Positions 1 to 7,392 of a DNA stretch of 15,047 bases are shown piece after piece. Source of the DNA: CAZVUW01 sp964629825 (GTDB lineage: Bacteria; Actinomycetota; Nitriliruptoria; Euzebyales; Egibacteraceae); contig CAZVUW010000080.1 of assembly GCA_964629825.1 (NCBI GenBank), forward strand, positions 1 through 15,047, in the 5' to 3' direction. A model generated the notes under the pieces. That model was not told the origin of the DNA and made no database searches. It worked only from the letters and a program-made list of their open reading frames with translations. The position numbers and the translations under genes were made by a program. The stretch's first letter is position 1; the number at the start of each line of letters is the position of its first letter.

Positions 1-420
1 GGCGAGCGCACCGCCGAGGAGATCAAGATGGCCATCGGCAGCGCCTTCCCGCTGCCGGACGAGAACCACGCCGAGATCCGCGGTCGCGACCTCGTGTCCG
101 GGCTGCCGAAGACCATCATCATCAGCGCCGAGGAGGTCCGCCGGGCGATCGAGGAGCCCGTCAACTCGATCATCGACGCGGTCAAGAACACCCTCGACCG
201 CACCCCGCCGGAGCTGGCCGCCGACATCATGGACAAGGGGATCGTCCTCACCGGAGGAGGGGCGTTGCTCCAGGGGCTCGACGAGCGCCTCAAGCACGAG
301 ACCGGCATGCCCATCCACGTGGCCGAGCGGCCGCTCGACTCGGTCGCGATCGGCTCGGGCAAGTGCCTGGAGGAGTTCGAGGCGCTCAAGCGGGTGCTGA
401 TCTCCTCCTCCCGCCACTAG
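1..420 (+). CDS. mreB: Rod-shape-determining protein MreB, C-terminal part (5' end outside window)
   Basis: This is the last 139 codons of an MreB gene; the reading frame is open from the first base, starting GERTAEEIK. MreB is the bacterial actin homologue that forms ATP-dependent filaments under the membrane and directs lateral wall synthesis. The visible part carries family signatures: GERTAEEIK, an IGSAFPL stretch, and the nucleotide-binding GIVLTGGGALLQGLDERL segment near the end, followed by the usual short C-terminal helix. It ends with TAG and is followed 72 bp later by mreC, the standard order. The spacer contains strong GC-rich dyads. Identification is very secure; the missing N-terminal half lies upstream of the window. 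Confidence 0.97.
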   Translation, partial: GERTAEEIKMAIGSAFPLPDENHAEIRGRDLVSGLPKTIIISAEEVRRAIEEPVNSIIDAVKNTLDRTPPELAADIMDKGIVLTGGGALLQGLDERLKHETGMPIHVAERPLDSVAIGSGKCLEEFEALKRVLISSSRH

Positions 421-434
421 CCTGGGAGATCCGT

Positions 435-467
435 CCGGCCCTCGGGGGGCCGGCGCGCCGGCGCGCC
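435..467. repeat. GC-rich dyad cluster in the mreB-mreC spacer
   Basis: Two overlapping inverted repeats fill the spacer. Arms CCGGCCC (435-441) and GGGCCGG (447-453) can form a hairpin with a 5-base loop. A perfect 16-bp palindrome, GGCGCGCCGGCGCGCC, spans 452-467. The two share bases, so they are alternative structures. There is no T-run, so this is not a classical terminator. It could attenuate or stabilise the mreB/mreC transcript, but in DNA this GC-rich it may also be incidental. Confidence 0.4.
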
Positions 468-492
468 CCCGCGCCTCGCCGGGTAGGAGCTC

Positions 493-1491
493 ATGATCTC
501 TGAACGTCGTCGCCGCCGCACCCTGCTCGGGGCGCTCGTCCTGGTGTCGCTGCTGCTGATCACCATGGACTACCGGCAGGGCGACGACGGTCCGCTCGGC
601 GCCGTGCAGCAGCTTGCGATGGACGCCTTCACCCCCCTGCAGGACGGGCTGGGGGCGGTGGTGCAGCCCATCGGCAGCTTCTTCGGCTCCATCGGTCAGC
701 TCGGCCGCCTGCGGGAGGAGAACGCGGCGCTCGAGGCCGAGCTCGACCGCCTGCGCAGCCGCGCCGTGTCCATCGCCGACCTCGAGCGCGAGAACGAGGC
801 GCTGCGCGAAGCCCTCGGGATGCAGCAACGGCTTGAGCTCACCACGACGGCCGCGCGTGTCATCGGGCAGCCACCCGGGGCGTTTCGCTGGTCGGTGCTG
901 ATCGACGCCGGCACCGATCACGGGGTGCGGCGCAACATGGCCGTCGTGAACGCCGACGGCCTGGTCGGCAAGGTGACCGACGTCACCTCCAGCCACGCCC
1001 GCGTGCAGCTCGCGGCCAGCCCCAACGCCGGTTACGCCGTCCGGGTGGCGGAGACCGGTCAGCAGGGGCTGCTCAGCGGTCGCGGCAGCCAGCCGATGGA
1101 GATGTTCATCGTCGACGACCCCGAGACCGCGGTGCCCGAGGGCGCCGAGGTGGTCACCCGCGCCTACCAGGGCGGCACCATCCCGGACGGGATCCCGATC
1201 GGCGTCGTCGAGCAGCCGGCCGAGCCCAGCGACGAGCGCGGCCAGTTCCTGGACGTGCGCCCCTACGTGGACTTCGCCAAGCTCGACGTCGTGCTGGTCG
1301 TGCTGGACGCTCCCGAGATGCCCGTCGACCTGGAGCCGGAGGAGGCCGACGAGGAGGACCTCGACGTGCCGGGTGACGTCGAGAGCCCGGAGCCCACGGA
1401 CGTGGAGGGCACAGAGGTGGGCATGGGCTCGCGACCCGGACGATCCAGGGCGCGCGGTCGCGTCCCGCGAGCGATCGGCCTGTCCGCGTGA
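493..1491 (+). CDS. mreC: Cell-shape protein MreC
   Basis: MreC (332 aa) is a bitopic membrane protein that links MreB to the PBP2/RodA synthase. The sequence shows a basic cytoplasmic N-terminus (SERRRRRT), one membrane segment at about residues 11-26, a coiled coil at about 70-112 (regular Leu/Glu heptads such as LREENAALEAELDRL), and then the beta-barrel periplasmic-type domains, with VIGQPPGAFRWSVLIDAG and GLVGKVTDV as hallmarks. After the core, from about residue 275, there is a strongly acidic tail (many Glu/Asp and Pro) and a short Arg-rich end. The ATG is preceded by AGGAG at 485-489, with an unusually short 3-base gap. The gene ends in a 4-bp overlap with mreD, implying coupled translation. 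Confidence 0.96.
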   Translation: MISERRRRRTLLGALVLVSLLLITMDYRQGDDGPLGAVQQLAMDAFTPLQDGLGAVVQPIGSFFGSIGQLGRLREENAALEAELDRLRSRAVSIADLERENEALREALGMQQRLELTTTAARVIGQPPGAFRWSVLIDAGTDHGVRRNMAVVNADGLVGKVTDVTSSHARVQLAASPNAGYAVRVAETGQQGLLSGRGSQPMEMFIVDDPETAVPEGAEVVTRAYQGGTIPDGIPIGVVEQPAEPSDERGQFLDVRPYVDFAKLDVVLVVLDAPEMPVDLEPEEADEEDLDVPGDVESPEPTDVEGTEVGMGSRPGRSRARGRVPRAIGLSA

Positions 1492-1991
1492 TCGCCAGGG
1501 CGGCCCTGCTCGGGCTGGTGCTGATCACGGCCCTGCTCATCGACACGGTGATCCTCGCCGGCGTGAGCATCGCCGGCGCCAGCCCGACCATCGTCCTGCT
1601 GACGGTGGTGGCCGTCGGCCTGAGCGATGGAGGGGAGGCCGGAGCCCGCTACGGCTTCGCGGCCGGGCTCGCGGTCGACCTCGTGGCCGGCGGGCTGGTC
1701 GGCCTGACGGCCCTGGTCTTCCTGCTGACCGGCTTCGCCGCCGGGGCGCTGCGCCCCTACGTCGGCGGCTCGACCGTGGCCGGTCAGGCGCTCGTCGGTG
1801 CCGCCGCCAGCGCCGCGGCGATCGCCCTCTACGGGGCCCTGTCGCTCCTGTTCGAGCCCGAGGCCATCAGCGCGGGGACCGTCATCGCCGGCGCCCTGGT
1901 GACGGGTGTCACCAACGGCCTGCTCGCCCCGCTGGTGATCCGCCCGGTGTCGGCGGTGCTGCGCCGGGTCGACGTGACCCTGCCCGGCTAG
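1488..1991 (+). CDS. mreD: Cell-shape membrane protein MreD
   Basis: A 167-residue integral membrane protein with about five hydrophobic segments (roughly residues 3-22, 29-45, 52-85, 97-122 and 128-155) and a glycine/alanine-rich composition typical of MreD, the poorly conserved third member of the Mre complex. Position between mreC and the PBP2 gene is the strongest evidence. The start is GTG at 1488-1490, overlapping the mreC TGA (GTGA), so it is probably translated by reinitiation; no good Shine-Dalgarno sequence is visible. The conserved intramembrane Asp in the first helices (LIDTVIL) fits the family. An 85-bp gap separates it from the PBP2 gene. Confidence 0.9.
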   Translation: MIARAALLGLVLITALLIDTVILAGVSIAGASPTIVLLTVVAVGLSDGGEAGARYGFAAGLAVDLVAGGLVGLTALVFLLTGFAAGALRPYVGGSTVAGQALVGAAASAAAIALYGALSLLFEPEAISAGTVIAGALVTGVTNGLLAPLVIRPVSAVLRRVDVTLPG

Positions 1992-2062
1992 GGACGGGAC
2001 GAGCCCGCCCAGGCCGGGTGCGACCCGTCGTCTCGTACAGCCGACCGCGCGGAGCCCGCTGC

Positions 2063-2079
2063 TAGTCTCGACGCCAGTG
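2063..2079 (+). promoter_or_regulatory. Candidate leaderless promoter for mrdA (-10 TAGTCT)
   Basis: TAGTCT at 2063-2068 matches the actinobacterial -10 pattern TANNNT and ends 8 bases before the GTG at 2077. A transcript would therefore start at or next to the start codon. No Shine-Dalgarno sequence precedes the GTG, as expected for a leaderless mRNA. A -35 element is not clear. If real, PBP2 and RodA can be expressed separately from mreBCD. Confidence 0.5.
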
Positions 2080-4092
2080 CGCATCCCGATGTCGCCCGCC
2101 GAGCAGGCCGAGAGCACAGGACTGCGTCTGACCTTCCTCGCGCTGCTGGTGGTCAGCCTTTTCGTGCTGCTCTTCGCGCGGCTGTGGTTCCTCCAGGTGA
2201 TGGCGGGGGAGCGCTTCGCCGCCCAGGCCCAGGGCAACGCGGTGCGCACCGTCACGCTCGAGGCGCCGCGCGGCAAGATCCTCGACCGCGACGGCGAGAC
2301 CGTCGTCGGCAACCGCTACGCCGCGGTCGTCAGCGTGCAGCCGGACGAGATGGGCGACCGGCAGGAGGAGGTCTACGCCGCCCTCGCCGACATGCTGCGC
2401 CTCACCCCCGAGGAGGTCGAGCGGCGGGCGTCATCCACCCGCACCGGCCCGTTCCGGCCGCGCCCGATCGCGATCGACGTCGACCTCGACGTCGTCAGCT
2501 ACATCCACGAGAACGGCGCCGAGATGTTCCCCGGCGTCTACGCCGAGACCCTGCCGCTGCGCGACTACCCGCACGGCAGCCTGGCCGCCCACCTGGTCGG
2601 CTACCTGGGCGAGATCTCCGAGGAGCAGCTTGCCCAGGAGGAGTACAAGGACTACCGCCAGGGCGACCTGATCGGCTGGGCCGGCGTCGAGAAGACGCGC
2701 GAGCGCGACCTGCGCGGAGTCAACGGCAGCCGCCGCCTCGAGGTCGACGCGCGCGGGCGGGTGCTGCGCCACCTCGGGGACACCGCGCCCACCCCCGGCG
2801 CCGACGTACGCCTCACCATCGACCTGGAGGTGCAGGCCTCGGTCGAGCAGGCGCTGGTCGAGGGCATCCAGACGGCGCGCGGCTTCCGCGACTCCGGCTC
2901 CGGGCCGGGGCGGGGCGGCAACTACAAGGCGCCCGCGGGGGCGGCCGTCGTGCTCGACCCCAGCAACGGCGAGGTCGTGGCGATGGCGTCGTTCCCGACC
3001 TTCGAGCCGGCCGACTTCGTTGGCGGCATCAGCCAGGCGCGCTGGGACTACCTCAGCGACGCCGCGAACCACTTCCCGCTGATCAACCGCGCGATCCAGT
3101 CCAGCTACCCGCCGGGCTCGGTGTTCAAGATCATCCCGGCCGCGGCCGCGCTGGAGTACGGCTACGTGGCGCCGGGGCAGACCCTGCCGTGCGGTCCGCA
3201 GTTCACCTGGGGTCCGACCACCTACCGGAACTGGAACCGCGGCGTCCACGAGGGCCAGATGGACCTCGCGCGCTCGCTGGTGCGCTCCTGTGACACCGTC
3301 TACTACGAGCTCGCCCAGCGCATGTGGACGGACGAGGAGCGCGAGGGACCGGACGCCCAGGAGCGCCTCCCCGAGCACGCCCGCGGCTGGGGCCTCGGCA
3401 AGCCCACCGGCATCGACCTGCCGAGCGAGCGCGGCGGCGTCGTCCCCGGCCGCAAGTGGAAGCGCGAGTACTGGGAGCAGACCAGGGACGTCACCTGCCA
3501 GCAGGCCCAGACCGCCGAGCCGGGCTCCTACCGCAAGGAGGTGCTCGCCGACCTGTGCGCGGACGGCTACCGCTGGCGCGGCGGTGACGCGGTGAACATG
3601 TCCATCGGGCAGGGCGACCTCCAGACCACCCCGCTGCAGATCGCCAACGCCTTCGCCGCGATCGCCAACCGCGGCACGCTGCACCGCCCACACGTCACCC
3701 GCGAGATCCTCCGGCCCGACGGGACGGTCGAGGAGGTCACGCCGGAGCCCAACGGCACCCTCCCGGTGCGCCGCGAGTACCTCGACTACCTCCACACCGG
3801 CCTGGTCGGCGTCAACCACGCGCCCGACGGCACGGCCGCGAGCGTGTTCCGCGACTTCCCGATCACAGTCGCCGGCAAGACCGGCACCGCCGAGTACAAG
3901 CCGAAGCAGCCGATCGCCTGGTACGCCGGCTACGCGCCCGCCGAGGCGCCCCGCTACGTCGTCGCCGTCATGGTCGAGGAGGGCGGCGGCGGCAGCCTCA
4001 CCGCCGCCCCGATCGCCAAGCGCATCTTCGAGGCGCTGTTCCCCGAGCTCGAGGAGTCCGCCATCCAGGCCGGCTCCGACATCCAGGACTGA
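2077..4092 (+). CDS. mrdA: Penicillin-binding protein 2 (class B transpeptidase of the elongasome)
   Basis: A 671-residue class B PBP that cross-links peptidoglycan during lateral growth, working with RodA encoded just downstream. A single N-terminal membrane anchor spans about residues 17-40 (LRLTFLALLVVSLFVLLFARL). The PBP dimerisation domain follows, with the typical APRGKILDRDGETV (about 64-77) and the YPHGSLAAHLVGYLGEIS region. The transpeptidase motifs are all present: S348-V-F-K351 (acyl-accepting serine), S404-C-D406 (the SxN position, with Asp as in other PBP2s) and K601-T-G603. An extra loop between the second and third motifs carries two Cys (TCQQAQ and DLCADG). GTG 2077 is chosen because of the preceding -10-like box; ATG 2089, four codons on, is the alternative. 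Confidence 0.95.
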   Translation: MRIPMSPAEQAESTGLRLTFLALLVVSLFVLLFARLWFLQVMAGERFAAQAQGNAVRTVTLEAPRGKILDRDGETVVGNRYAAVVSVQPDEMGDRQEEVYAALADMLRLTPEEVERRASSTRTGPFRPRPIAIDVDLDVVSYIHENGAEMFPGVYAETLPLRDYPHGSLAAHLVGYLGEISEEQLAQEEYKDYRQGDLIGWAGVEKTRERDLRGVNGSRRLEVDARGRVLRHLGDTAPTPGADVRLTIDLEVQASVEQALVEGIQTARGFRDSGSGPGRGGNYKAPAGAAVVLDPSNGEVVAMASFPTFEPADFVGGISQARWDYLSDAANHFPLINRAIQSSYPPGSVFKIIPAAAALEYGYVAPGQTLPCGPQFTWGPTTYRNWNRGVHEGQMDLARSLVRSCDTVYYELAQRMWTDEEREGPDAQERLPEHARGWGLGKPTGIDLPSERGGVVPGRKWKREYWEQTRDVTCQQAQTAEPGSYRKEVLADLCADGYRWRGGDAVNMSIGQGDLQTTPLQIANAFAAIANRGTLHRPHVTREILRPDGTVEEVTPEPNGTLPVRREYLDYLHTGLVGVNHAPDGTAASVFRDFPITVAGKTGTAEYKPKQPIAWYAGYAPAEAPRYVVAVMVEEGGGGSLTAAPIAKRIFEALFPELEESAIQAGSDIQD

Positions 4093-4094
4093 CC

Positions 4095-4121
4095 ATGAGC
4101 AGCCAGCGAGAGCCGCGATGA
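4095..4121 (+). CDS. Possible 8-codon leader ORF upstream of rodA
   Basis: ATG at 4095-4097 opens MSSQREPR and stops with TGA at 4119-4121, which overlaps the rodA ATG (ATGA at 4118-4121). It lies wholly in the 25-bp gap between mrdA and rodA and starts two bases after the mrdA stop. It could serve to hand ribosomes from mrdA to rodA by termination-reinitiation. It has no clear Shine-Dalgarno sequence of its own and could be chance. Confidence 0.25.
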   Translation: MSSQREPR

Positions 4122-5299
4122 GCCAGGTCGACTACGGCGCCGACCGCGAGGCCCGCCTCCAGCGCGAGGCGGTGCAGCAGCGCTGGCGCCGCGCCTACGG
4201 GCCGGCGCGCCACATCGATCCGCTGCTGCTCCTGGCGGCGCTGGGGCTGACCGGCCTCGGCCTCCTGATGATCTACTCGGCCACCTACCACCGGCTGTCG
4301 GCGCAGGGCGCGGACACGATGCACTTCGTCGACCGCCAGGCGATCGCGCTGGCCCTCGGCCTGGTGGCGATGGCCGCGGTCATGCTGTTCGACTACCGGC
4401 TCTACCGCGCCTGGGCTCCGGTGCTGTACGGGCTGTCGCTGGTGCTGCTGGCGATGACGGTGATCGCGGGCACGACGGTCAACGCCTCGCGGGCGTGGAT
4501 CGTGATCGGCGGGTTCCAGTTCCAGCCCGCCGAGTTCGCGAAGCCGGCGCTGATCCTGATGCTGGCGGCGCTGTTCCAGGAGCGGCGCGAGTCCGCCCTC
4601 GGCCTGAGGGCGCTGGTCGAGGCGATGATCATCGCCTCGCTGCCGATGATCCTGATCCTGCTGCAGCCGGACCTGGGGACGGCGATCGTCTTCGTCGCCA
4701 TCACCTTCGGGGTGCTGCTGCTCGCCCGCGTGCGCGTCCGCTACATGGCGGCGCTGGCGGTCATCGGGGTGCTCAGCCTGGTCGGGGCGTTCCAGCTGAA
4801 CATCCTGCAGGAGTACCAGGTCGAGCGCCTCACCACGTTCCTGCGCAGCGACAACGTCGACCTTCAGGGCGCGGGCTGGAACGTCAGCCAGGCGCAGATC
4901 GCGGTCGGCTCGGGACAGCTGACCGGGCAGGGCTTCCTGAAGGGGACCCAGACCTCGCTGTCCTACGTGCCCGAGAACCACAACGACTTCATCTTCACGG
5001 TCGTGGGGGAGGAGCTCGGATTCGTCGGCGCGAGCCTGCTGCTCGGCCTGTTCGCCCTGCTGCTGTGGCGCGCGCTGCGGATCGCGGCCGTCGCGCGCGA
5101 CACGTTCGGAACGCTCATAGCGGGCGGCGTGGTCGCCGTGTTCAGCTTCCAGATGTTCATCAACATCGGGATGTCAATCGGGATCATGCCGGTGACGGGG
5201 CTGCCGTTGCCGTTCGTGTCATACGGGGGGACCAGCCTCATCGGCTCGTTCATCATGGTGGGGCTGCTCCAGAACGTGCACATGCGCCGCTACACCTAG
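4118..5299 (+). CDS. rodA: Peptidoglycan glycosyltransferase RodA (SEDS family)
   Basis: A 393-residue polytopic SEDS protein that polymerises lipid II into glycan strands in partnership with PBP2. About ten hydrophobic segments follow a basic cytoplasmic N-terminus of some 35 residues. Family signatures are clear: SRAWIVIGGFQFQPAEFAKP (about residues 125-144), LLQPDLGTA, AVGSGQLTGQGFLKGTQ, then PENHNDFIFTVVGEELGFVG, in which Asp290 matches the essential catalytic aspartate of RodA, and finally MPVTGLPLPFVSYGGTSL. The start ATG overlaps the stop of an 8-codon upstream ORF, and only a weak purine-rich stretch precedes it. RodA rather than FtsW is favoured by the mre/mrdA neighbourhood. Confidence 0.95.
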   Translation: MSQVDYGADREARLQREAVQQRWRRAYGPARHIDPLLLLAALGLTGLGLLMIYSATYHRLSAQGADTMHFVDRQAIALALGLVAMAAVMLFDYRLYRAWAPVLYGLSLVLLAMTVIAGTTVNASRAWIVIGGFQFQPAEFAKPALILMLAALFQERRESALGLRALVEAMIIASLPMILILLQPDLGTAIVFVAITFGVLLLARVRVRYMAALAVIGVLSLVGAFQLNILQEYQVERLTTFLRSDNVDLQGAGWNVSQAQIAVGSGQLTGQGFLKGTQTSLSYVPENHNDFIFTVVGEELGFVGASLLLGLFALLLWRALRIAAVARDTFGTLIAGGVVAVFSFQMFINIGMSIGIMPVTGLPLPFVSYGGTSLIGSFIMVGLLQNVHMRRYT

Positions 5300-5405
5300 G
5301 TCTCCGTCGCGGTGCCGGCGGCGTCCTGCCCGCCGTGCCGCGCCGGGCCACCCCCCGCTCGGCCGCGCACGTGGTGCGGTCTGCCGGACCTAACTAGGCA
5401 AGCAG

Positions 5406-5411
5406 TACACT
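5406..5411 (+). promoter_or_regulatory. Candidate -10 box for the radical-SAM operon
   Basis: The 188-bp gap between rodA and the radical-SAM gene holds TACACT, a good TANNNT -10. The -35 region 17 bp upstream (GCCGGA) is poor. The same TACACT hexamer serves as the -10 of the much better rplU promoter at 13619. A start near 5418 would give a 5' leader of about 70 nt. Apart from this, no strong hairpin or other feature was recognised in the gap. Confidence 0.35.
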
Positions 5412-5487
5412 TCGGCTCCAAGCCGCCGAGCGCGGCCGCCCCGCAGCATGTACAGCTTGCTCGCAGTCCTTCGTCTGGTTCTCGTCG

Positions 5488-7392
5488 ATGCCCTCCACCT
5501 CCCGTCAGCACGAGTCGGTCTGGCCTCTGCTCGAGCCCGTGCTCACCTCGGTCCGAAAGCCGGCCCGCTATGTCGGCGGCGAAGGCAACATCGTGGTCAA
5601 GGACCACGCGCAGATGGAGAGCGCCTGGCTCCTCATCTACCCGGACGCCTACGAGGTCGGGCAGCCCAACCAGGGCGTGCAGATCCTCTACGAGATCCTG
5701 AACGAGCGGGAGACGACGGTCGCCGAGCGCTCCTACGCGCCGTGGATCGATCTCGAGGCGGTCATGCGCGAGCGGGGCATCCCGTTCTTCTCGCTCGAGA
5801 CTCATGCGCCGCTGCGCGCGTTCGACGTGGTCGCGTTCTCCCTGGCGACCGAGCTCGGCTACACCAACCTGCTCACCTGCCTGGACCTGGGCGGCGTGCC
5901 GCTGCGCGCCGAGCAGCGCGGCGAGGATGGCCCGATCGTGATGATCGGCGGCCATGCCGCCTTCAACCCCGAGCCCCTTGCGCCGTTCGTCGACGTGGTG
6001 TGCGCCGGCGACGGCGAGGAGTTCGTCCTCGAGGTCGACAACCTCATCAAGCAGGGCCGGCGCGAGGGCTGGTCGCGCGCCCAGCTGCTCGACGCCATCG
6101 CCGGCGTCTCCGGCGCCTACCTGCCCGCCCGCTACGAGGCCGAGTACGTCCGGCCAGCCCCCGGCGAGTCGGGCATGAGCCGCCTCAAGGGCACCTTCCC
6201 GCGCGGTGATGTGCCCTACCGGGTGCCGAAGCGGACCGTGTCGGATCTCGACCAGTGGCCGTACCCCAAGCGCTCGATCGTCCCGCTGACCGAGACCGTC
6301 CACGAGCGCTACTCGGTCGAGATCTTCCGCGGCTGCACGCGCGGCTGCCGGTTCTGCCAGGCGGGGATGATCACCCGGCCGGTGCGCGAGCGCTCGCGCG
6401 AGACCATCAAGGAGATGGTCACCTCGGGCGTCGAGGCGACCGGCTTCGAGGAGGTCGGCCTGCTGAGCCTGTCCTCGGCGGACCACTCGGAGATCCTCGG
6501 GCTGTGCGGCGACCTCGCCGACACCTACGAGGGCACCGCGACCAGCCTGTCGCTGCCGTCGACGCGGGTCGACGCGTTCAACGTGACGCTGGCCGATGAG
6601 CTGGCGCGCAACGGCCGCCGCACCGGTCTGACCTTCGCGCCCGAGGCGGGCAGCGAGCGGATGCGCCGCGTGATCAACAAGATGGTTGACGAGGCCGACG
6701 TCCTGCGCACCGCCGAGACGGCCTTCGCCAACGGCTGGAGGCACCTGAAGCTGTACTTCATGATCGGCCTGCCGACCGAGCGCGACGAGGACGTCCTGGC
6801 GATCGCCGAGCTCGGTCTGAAGGTGCTGGGGATCGGGCGCAGCTACGGCCGCAAGAACAAGGTCACCATCTCCGTCGGCGGCTTCGTGCCCAAGCCGCAC
6901 ACGCCGTTCCAGTGGGCCAGCCAGGACCCGCCCGAGGAGCTGCGGCGCAAGCTCGACCTGATCCGCGCCCGCATCGCCAGCGACCGCGGTCTCAACCTGC
7001 GCTACCACGACCCGAAGCCGACGGTCCTCGAGGGCGTGCTCGCGCGTGGCGACCGGCGCGTCGCGGACGCGATCGAGCGCGCCTGGCAGCTCGGCGCGCG
7101 CATGGACGGCTGGGACGAGTGCTTCGACTACGACCTGTGGATGCGCGCATTCGCCGAGACCGGCATCGACGTCGCCTGGTACACCACCCGTCAGCGCGAT
7201 GAGGCCGAGGTCTTCCCGTGGGACCACATCGACTCGGGCCTCGAGCGTGACTGGCTGTGGCAGGACTGGCAGGACGCCCTGCGCGGGGGCGAGGTCGAGG
7301 ACTGCCGCTGGACGCCCTGCTACGACTGCGGCGTCTGCCCCGGCCTGAACCTCCAGCACCAGACCAACCACCTGCCGATCTTCAGTGCCTGA
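5488..7392 (+). CDS. TIGR03960-family B12-binding-like radical SAM protein
   Basis: A 634-residue protein of the TIGR03960 family, whose reaction is not established. The N-terminal half (about 40-210) looks like a cobalamin-binding-type Rossmann domain (LIYPDAYEVGQPNQGVQILY, MIGGHAAFNPEPLAPFVD, GDGEEF). The radical SAM core follows, with the [4Fe-4S] ligands C283-x3-C287-x2-C290 (FRGCTRGCRFCQAG). Further core motifs are FAPEAGSERMRRVINK and LKLYFMIGLPTE. The C-terminus has a second cysteine cluster, C606-x4-C611-x2-C614-x2-C617, possibly an extra Fe-S or zinc site. It resembles methylthiotransferases such as RimO in layout. The partner DUF2344 gene starts at or over its stop codon; in some bacteria the two are fused. 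ATG 5488 is the first in-frame start found, but it lacks a clear ribosome-binding site. Confidence 0.92.
   Translation: MPSTSRQHESVWPLLEPVLTSVRKPARYVGGEGNIVVKDHAQMESAWLLIYPDAYEVGQPNQGVQILYEILNERETTVAERSYAPWIDLEAVMRERGIPFFSLETHAPLRAFDVVAFSLATELGYTNLLTCLDLGGVPLRAEQRGEDGPIVMIGGHAAFNPEPLAPFVDVVCAGDGEEFVLEVDNLIKQGRREGWSRAQLLDAIAGVSGAYLPARYEAEYVRPAPGESGMSRLKGTFPRGDVPYRVPKRTVSDLDQWPYPKRSIVPLTETVHERYSVEIFRGCTRGCRFCQAGMITRPVRERSRETIKEMVTSGVEATGFEEVGLLSLSSADHSEILGLCGDLADTYEGTATSLSLPSTRVDAFNVTLADELARNGRRTGLTFAPEAGSERMRRVINKMVDEADVLRTAETAFANGWRHLKLYFMIGLPTERDEDVLAIAELGLKVLGIGRSYGRKNKVTISVGGFVPKPHTPFQWASQDPPEELRRKLDLIRARIASDRGLNLRYHDPKPTVLEGVLARGDRRVADAIERAWQLGARMDGWDECFDYDLWMRAFAETGIDVAWYTTRQRDEAEVFPWDHIDSGLERDWLWQDWQDALRGGEVEDCRWTPCYDCGVCPGLNLQHQTNHLPIFSA

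Noticed and set aside
2652..2921. Several short open frames antisense or out of phase within mrdA, rodA and rne
   Set aside because: They overlap strongly conserved genes, lack ribosome-binding sites, and show only the composition expected of shadow frames in GC-rich DNA.
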